Below, in pieces: positions 5,410 to 9,084 of a stretch of 9,084 bases of DNA (positions are counted from its first letter, which is position 1; each line of letters begins with the position of its first letter). The notes beneath the pieces are model-generated. The model searched no databases. It was not told the DNA's origin and worked only from the letters and a program-made list of their open reading frames with translations. This DNA comes from Candidatus Bathyarchaeota archaeon UBA185 (GTDB taxonomy: Archaea; Thermoproteota; Bathyarchaeia; 40CM-2-53-6). A program made the position numbers and the translations under genes. The stretch covers positions 619-9,702 of the forward strand of contig DAFH01000131.1 in NCBI GenBank assembly GCA_002495485.1, in the 5' to 3' direction.

Positions 5410-6957
5410 ATGGACTCTGACAATAGGGAAAGCAAAAGCTCGCCTCCAGCCGAGAGAGAAGGCCGATCGGCAGGTGAGTCTGGCGACAGAGTCCCCACAG
5501 GCATTGCAGGATTCGATTCTCTAGTCGAAGGAGGCATTCCTCGAGGCAGTCTAGTTCTACTTGCCGGGAATCCAGGCGCCGGTAAGACAAGCTTCTCTGC
5601 AAAATATCTTCATTATGGCGTCACGAAGCGCAACGAGCCTGGGATCTACGTCTCCTTTGCCGAGAGCAGAGAGGCCTTTTTCGCGAACAGCAAGAGAATG
5701 AACATGGAATTCGAGCCATTAGAGCGACAGCACAAGTTCGAACTCCTCGATTTTGCAACCCCCTCAGTCGAGAAGGGGGCGGGAGACATACTTACCGTGG
5801 TCTTGGGAGAGATCAGCAAGATGAGAGCGAAGAGGCTCGTGATCGACTCATTCTCTGCGCTCTCACAGTCTTTCAGATTGCCGATAGAAGCGCGAGCAGT
5901 CCTTCACACCGTCCTTGGAAAGATGGTGAGGTTGGCAGGGTGCACGACCCTGTTGGTGGTGGAGAAGCCTCTCGGCGAGAACAAGGCGGGAACGGGAATC
6001 GAAGAGTTCGTCGCGGACGGAGTCGTGTCTCTAACACTCAAACTTGGGAAGGGAAGTCTCAGCCGAAAAATACAGGTCGTCAAGATGCGCGGAACCAAGG
6101 CAAATACAAGACAACATAGTTACGAGATTGGAGATGACGGCGTTTTGGTCACCGATCCCGAGATCGTGATGGTAGAGAGAGTCTCTATGGAGAGAATGGG
6201 AACTGGTACTCCAGGCCTTGACAGGATGGTTGGCGGGGGCCTTTTCAAGGGTTCAACATCTCTAGTGGAGGGGCCCTCCGGAGCGGGCAAGACCATCCTC
6301 GCTTTACATTTCCTTGCCGAAGGAGCCAGATTGGATCAGAGAGGCCTCTACATGTCCTTCGAAGAACCAATACGACAACTAGTCATGACAGGAGAAGGAT
6401 TCGGCTGGCCGATGAAAGAGTTTGTCGACGAGAATATGATCACAATCTCGTCTCACTATCCCGACCACTACACCCTTGAAGGACTCGTATCTGAGGCGAC
6501 AAGTCTGTTCAGACAGAAGAAACCCTTGAGGCTTGTCATCGACAGTCTCACCGCAGTTCGGAGAGTGCTATCCCCGGATGAGTACGTTCAGTGGATCAAG
6601 AGCATGAACAGTCTCGCAAAAAGTAACGATGCGACCTCTGTTTTGACCGCGTCTACCGAGCCAGTAGGACGAGAAACGACATCAGAGATATGGATGCTCA
6701 TGGACAATGTGATATCACTAAGAAACGTTGAGGTCGAAAGCGCACTAAGACGATCTCTCATCATCTTCAAAGCAAGAGGCACAAAACACGACAGAGATAT
6801 CAGAGAATTTGAGATCACGCCAGAGGGCATGGAAGTAAAGCACAAGTTCGTAGGGTGGGAACAGCTCTTGGCAGGCGCTCCTCGGAGGAAGGGAACGGGT
6901 TCAGGAGAAGACAACGTTTTGGGAGACTCCTCAAAAGGCATCGTCCAGAAACCCTAA
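5410..6957 (+). CDS. Tandem KaiC-like RecA-family ATPase (two KaiC domains)
   Basis: A 515-residue protein with two RecA/KaiC ATPase domains, of unknown pathway; archaeal KaiC-like proteins are mostly signalling or regulatory ATPases rather than clock parts. Domain 1 (about 28-250): TGIAGFDSLVEGG, Walker A GNPGAGKTS at 53-61, Walker B RLVIDSFSAL at 142-151. Domain 2 (about 260-480): TGTPGLDRMVGGG, Walker A GPSGAGKTI at 288-296, the Glu pair E318-E319 in SFEEP, Walker B LRLVIDSL at 373-380, and FKARGTKHDRDIREFEI near 453-469. In domain 1 the equivalent Glu pair is Ala84-Glu85. By eye, the positions matching KaiC Ser431-Thr432 are Trp428-Met429, so KaiC-type autophosphorylation is unlikely. The C-terminal 30 residues are low-complexity and charged. 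The PIN gene follows after 30 bases. Confidence 0.93.
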   Translation: MDSDNRESKSSPPAEREGRSAGESGDRVPTGIAGFDSLVEGGIPRGSLVLLAGNPGAGKTSFSAKYLHYGVTKRNEPGIYVSFAESREAFFANSKRMNMEFEPLERQHKFELLDFATPSVEKGAGDILTVVLGEISKMRAKRLVIDSFSALSQSFRLPIEARAVLHTVLGKMVRLAGCTTLLVVEKPLGENKAGTGIEEFVADGVVSLTLKLGKGSLSRKIQVVKMRGTKANTRQHSYEIGDDGVLVTDPEIVMVERVSMERMGTGTPGLDRMVGGGLFKGSTSLVEGPSGAGKTILALHFLAEGARLDQRGLYMSFEEPIRQLVMTGEGFGWPMKEFVDENMITISSHYPDHYTLEGLVSEATSLFRQKKPLRLVIDSLTAVRRVLSPDEYVQWIKSMNSLAKSNDATSVLTASTEPVGRETTSEIWMLMDNVISLRNVEVESALRRSLIIFKARGTKHDRDIREFEITPEGMEVKHKFVGWEQLLAGAPRRKGTGSGEDNVLGDSSKGIVQKP

Positions 6958-6987
6958 GACGTTGTTCGAACATTATCAGAAGAGCCG

Positions 6988-7428
6988 ATGATTCAGAGCA
7001 ATCCTCCGATCACCGAGCCTCAGCTCCAGATACTTGTGGACACGAGTTTCTTGCTTACGCTGCTCCGACAACACCGAGACTTGGATGAAGAGATTAGAAC
7101 GGCTGTATCTGGAAAAGTGAGAATAGCCGTCCTTGACCTAGTCGTTCTTGAACTCGAACGACTTGCGCGAAGAGGATCCGCGTCGGCCCGCAATTGGGCA
7201 GAAGTAAGCCTCGCCTATCTACGCGCGAAAAAATATCCGGTCGTTGAGCACAAGACGGGCCCCTCAGATGTTGACGCTTCATTGGTCGTCTACGCGCTAG
7301 CCGAGAGGGCACCGACGGGAATAGCTACTGTTGACGGAGAATTGAGATTCGCACTTGAATCGCTCAGCATCCCAGCTATCTGGCCTAGAACCAGGCACGG
7401 ACTCGTTGCTGAAAGGTTCCACTTCTAG
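6988..7428 (+). CDS. PIN-domain ribonuclease, Fcf1/VapC9-like
   Basis: PIN domains are metal-dependent ribonucleases. This stand-alone archaeal type is related to the pre-rRNA processing factor Fcf1/Utp24 and to VapC. The 146 residues carry the acidic set: D18 in LVDTSFLL, E55 in LDLVVLELERLA, D94/D96 in SDVDASLVVYA and D116 in ATVDGELR, with the usual order of strands and helices. So it looks catalytically intact. No antitoxin gene is adjacent, which argues against a toxin-antitoxin role. Archaeal genomes often carry a PIN protein of this kind beside aIF2 gamma and rpoE, pointing to rRNA or tRNA processing (inference). It begins 30 bases after the KaiC-like gene; AGAAGAG is a weak ribosome-binding site, so the start (ATG 6988) is moderately certain. 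Confidence 0.88.
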   Translation: MIQSNPPITEPQLQILVDTSFLLTLLRQHRDLDEEIRTAVSGKVRIAVLDLVVLELERLARRGSASARNWAEVSLAYLRAKKYPVVEHKTGPSDVDASLVVYALAERAPTGIATVDGELRFALESLSIPAIWPRTRHGLVAERFHF

Positions 7429-7432
7429 CGAC

Positions 7433-7440
7433 TTAAATAA
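7433..7440 (+). promoter_or_regulatory. TATA-like box for rps15
   Basis: TTAAATAA starts five bases after the PIN gene stop codon. A transcript start about 26 bases downstream would be near 7462, leaving a leader of about 17 bases before ATG 7479. No strong Shine-Dalgarno is visible in that leader. Confidence 0.5.
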
Positions 7441-7478
7441 CGGCAGACCGAACTAAGTCCACCATAGGACCAGAGATC

Positions 7479-7925
7479 ATGGCGCGGCTGTACTCAGGGA
7501 AGAGGGGGAGCTCAGGCTCGACACGGCCTGTCAGCAGGCGCCCTCCGTCATGGTTCAAGTACCAGCCAGAGGAGGTCGAAGATCTTGTGCTCAAGCTGTC
7601 CAAAGAGGGGAACTCTCCCAGCATCATCGGTCAGATTCTGCGAGACAAGTACGGGATTCCGTTGGTGTCCCAGATAGCAGGGAAGCGGCTTGTGACTCTG
7701 ATTCCGCAAGATGCTCGCCCTAGGGTTCCTGAGGACTTGGAAAGTCTAGTGAAGAGGGCGGCTAGTGCGGCAAGACACCTCGAAAAGAACAGGAAGGACT
7801 ATCCTAACAAGCGGGACCTTGCTCTGATAGAGTCTAAGATTCACCGGTTGGCCGCTTACTACCGGTCGATCGGTAGACTTCCTAAGGAGTGGCAATACAA
7901 GCCTGTTGCAGCCTCGCTCCTCTAG
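7479..7925 (+). CDS. rps15: 30S ribosomal protein S15 (archaeal S15/S13e type)
   Basis: S15 binds the central domain of 16S rRNA. The 148 residues match the archaeal/eukaryotic form, which has an N-terminal extension absent from bacterial S15. Seen: a basic MARLYSGKRGSSGS start, PPSWFKYQPEEVEDLV at 22-37, GNSPSIIGQILRDKYGIP near 44-61, then the S15 core with RHLEKNRKDYPNKRDLALIESKIHRL and YYRSIGRLPKEWQY. ATG 7479 matches the family N-terminus. It has its own TATA-like box and probably heads a unit with the DHH nuclease, whose start lies within the last codons of rps15. The same rps15 to RecJ-like order occurs in other archaea. Confidence 0.97.
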   Translation: MARLYSGKRGSSGSTRPVSRRPPSWFKYQPEEVEDLVLKLSKEGNSPSIIGQILRDKYGIPLVSQIAGKRLVTLIPQDARPRVPEDLESLVKRAASAARHLEKNRKDYPNKRDLALIESKIHRLAAYYRSIGRLPKEWQYKPVAASLL

Positions 7926-9084
7926 CGAGGACGAAAAACATCTCGCGCTACGAGCCCAGGCTGCTCGAACAGCCGGTCTCATCAAAGAAAAAGCGCGCGA
8001 GGATATTGTAGTACTCGCAACCCATTTCGACGCTGACGGAATAAGCGCGGGCAGTATCATGCTACGTGCACTCAACCGGCTGGACGCCGTTACTCATTTG
8101 AGAGTAATAGACCGCATCGATGAGAAGATTCTTGAGGACATAGAACAGATACAATCCAGCCTCGTCATCTTCACCGACATCGGAAGCGGCTACATCGACA
8201 TTGTATCAAGGATTCTGAGAAACCGCGATATTGTCATAGCCGATCATCACCAGCCCCAAGGGGATTCTGCCAAGATTCACCACTTCAACAGCCATGCAAT
8301 CGGCTTCAATGGGTCCGAAGAAATCAGCGGGGCGGGCACAGCGTATCTCCTTGCCAAAGCAATAGACTCGAAGAATACAGATCTTTCAGCAATGGCGATC
8401 GTCGGAGCAGTAGGAGATCAACAAGACAAAGCCCCCAAGCGTAGCTTCAGAGGCTTGAATCTGGAAATTCTGAAAGATTCCGTAGATTCCCGAATGATCG
8501 AAGTGAAACAGGATCTAGTCTTTTTCGGACGACAGACCCGCCCTATCCATAAAGCCATCGCATCAACGACCGACCCGTTCCTACCTGGGCTCAGCGGCGA
8601 AGAAGATCGGTGCTTAGCACTGCTAGATTCAGTTCGCGTTCCTACAAAAGTCGATGACCGATGGAGGACGATATCCGATTTGTCTCTGGAAGAGAAGCAG
8701 AAGATTGTCGAGAGAATAATCTCTCACATGGCGTCCCTCAATCTCCCAGGAGAGATCGTGATGGAGCTGGTGGGTTCCGTCTACACTCTGCTCAAGGAAG
8801 ACCCAGGGACCCCACTAAGAGACGCGAGAGAGTTCGCTACGCTGCTGAATGCATGTGGACGGATGAATCGAGCAAGTCTGGGAATCGCGATCGGCGTGGG
8901 AGACCGCGGAGAATCCTACAGGGCCGCCCAACACGTCTATGTCGAATACAAGTCGACCCTTTCCAAGTACATGAACTGGGTCGCAACAGCATCAAACGAA
9001 AGAAGAACTGGAAAGCATGTTGTTGCAATAAACGGAAGAGGTGTGATCGACGAGAGCATGACAGGGGCCGTGTCATCGCTCGTT
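7906..9084 (+). CDS. Archaeal RecJ-like DHH nuclease (GAN/Cdc45-related), truncated by the right edge
   Basis: DHH-family phosphoesterase of the archaeal RecJ type; such proteins act as single-strand exonucleases, and some (GAN) associate with GINS in the replication complex. 393 codons are in the window with no stop; full family members are about 470 or more residues. Numbered from TTG 7906: motif I THFDADGISAG at 39-49 (D42, D44), motif II FTDIGSG at 89-95 (D91), motif III ADHHQP at 112-117, motif IV GAVGDQQD at 167-174 (D171), and the start of a DHHA1-like domain near the edge. All catalytic motifs are intact. TTG 7906, inside rps15 (20-base overlap), is the only standard start before motif I, but AGGAG at 7885-7889 is 16 bases away, so the start is uncertain. 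Confidence 0.93.
   Translation, partial: MQPRSSSEDEKHLALRAQAARTAGLIKEKAREDIVVLATHFDADGISAGSIMLRALNRLDAVTHLRVIDRIDEKILEDIEQIQSSLVIFTDIGSGYIDIVSRILRNRDIVIADHHQPQGDSAKIHHFNSHAIGFNGSEEISGAGTAYLLAKAIDSKNTDLSAMAIVGAVGDQQDKAPKRSFRGLNLEILKDSVDSRMIEVKQDLVFFGRQTRPIHKAIASTTDPFLPGLSGEEDRCLALLDSVRVPTKVDDRWRTISDLSLEEKQKIVERIISHMASLNLPGEIVMELVGSVYTLLKEDPGTPLRDAREFATLLNACGRMNRASLGIAIGVGDRGESYRAAQHVYVEYKSTLSKYMNWVATASNERRTGKHVVAINGRGVIDESMTGAVSSLV

Noticed and set aside
5410..6957. Circadian clock KaiC
   Set aside because: Two KaiC domains are present, but the autophosphorylation residues are not, and no KaiA or KaiB gene is nearby.
6855..7088. Small frame bridging the KaiC-like and PIN genes
   Set aside because: Arginine-rich out-of-frame reading of two real genes, with no family match.
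6988..7428. VapC toxin of a toxin-antitoxin pair
   Set aside because: No small antitoxin gene precedes or follows it; the upstream gene is a large ATPase, and the context fits a housekeeping Fcf1-like role.

Overview
This window is a piece of an archaeal chromosome. Every recognisable gene belongs to the archaeal/eukaryotic information-processing set: ribosomal proteins S28e, L7Ae, S27ae and S15, RNA polymerase subunit Rpo7 (RpoE) with Spt4, Kae1 and Bud32 of the KEOPS tRNA-modification complex, initiation factor aIF2 gamma, a Fcf1/VapC-like PIN protein and an archaeal RecJ/GAN-type DHH nuclease. Promoters look archaeal, with TATA-like boxes about 25 bases before predicted transcript starts and one apparently leaderless gene. 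Unfused Kae1 and Bud32 and the QPEVNIG start of aIF2 gamma (crenarchaeal-like) suggest a TACK-group archaeon, possibly bathyarchaeal or thaumarchaeal in the broad sense. That placement is inference; the lineage cannot be fixed by eye. Base composition is moderate and uniform, and I see no mobile element, CRISPR array, tRNA or rRNA.

Left part (1-3950): mostly minus strand. Reading in the direction of transcription, kae1, bud32, an ITPase-family nucleotide pyrophosphatase, rpoE and spt4 run from 3950 down to 945, with overlaps at kae1/bud32, bud32/ITPase and rpoE/spt4. rpoE also seems to have its own promoter, built on the stop codon of the ITPase gene. rps27ae (725-928, plus) converges on spt4. 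rpl7ae and rps28e (611 to the left edge, minus) form a second two-gene unit with a 4-base overlap.

Right part (about 4031-9084): plus strand. aIF2 gamma is divergent from kae1 across a short region with one nearly symmetric TATA-like box. It is followed by a tandem-domain KaiC-like ATPase, the PIN protein, rps15 and the DHH nuclease, which runs off the right edge.

The content is mostly conserved archaeal core machinery: transcription (Rpo7/Spt4), translation (ribosomal proteins, aIF2 gamma), tRNA t6A modification (Kae1/Bud32), nucleotide-pool cleaning (ITPase) and DNA processing (DHH nuclease). The points most worth a second look are: (i) aIF2 gamma has no ATG, GTG or TTG that would include its P-loop; (ii) a kink-turn-like element overlaps the ribosome-binding region of the L7Ae gene, a plausible autoregulatory site; (iii) every overlapping downstream gene starts with GTG or TTG while every first or free-standing gene except aIF2 gamma starts with ATG; and (iv) a double KaiC ATPase with altered catalytic and phosphorylation positions sits between aIF2 gamma and the PIN gene. 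I did not find a convincing wholly new multi-gene system.
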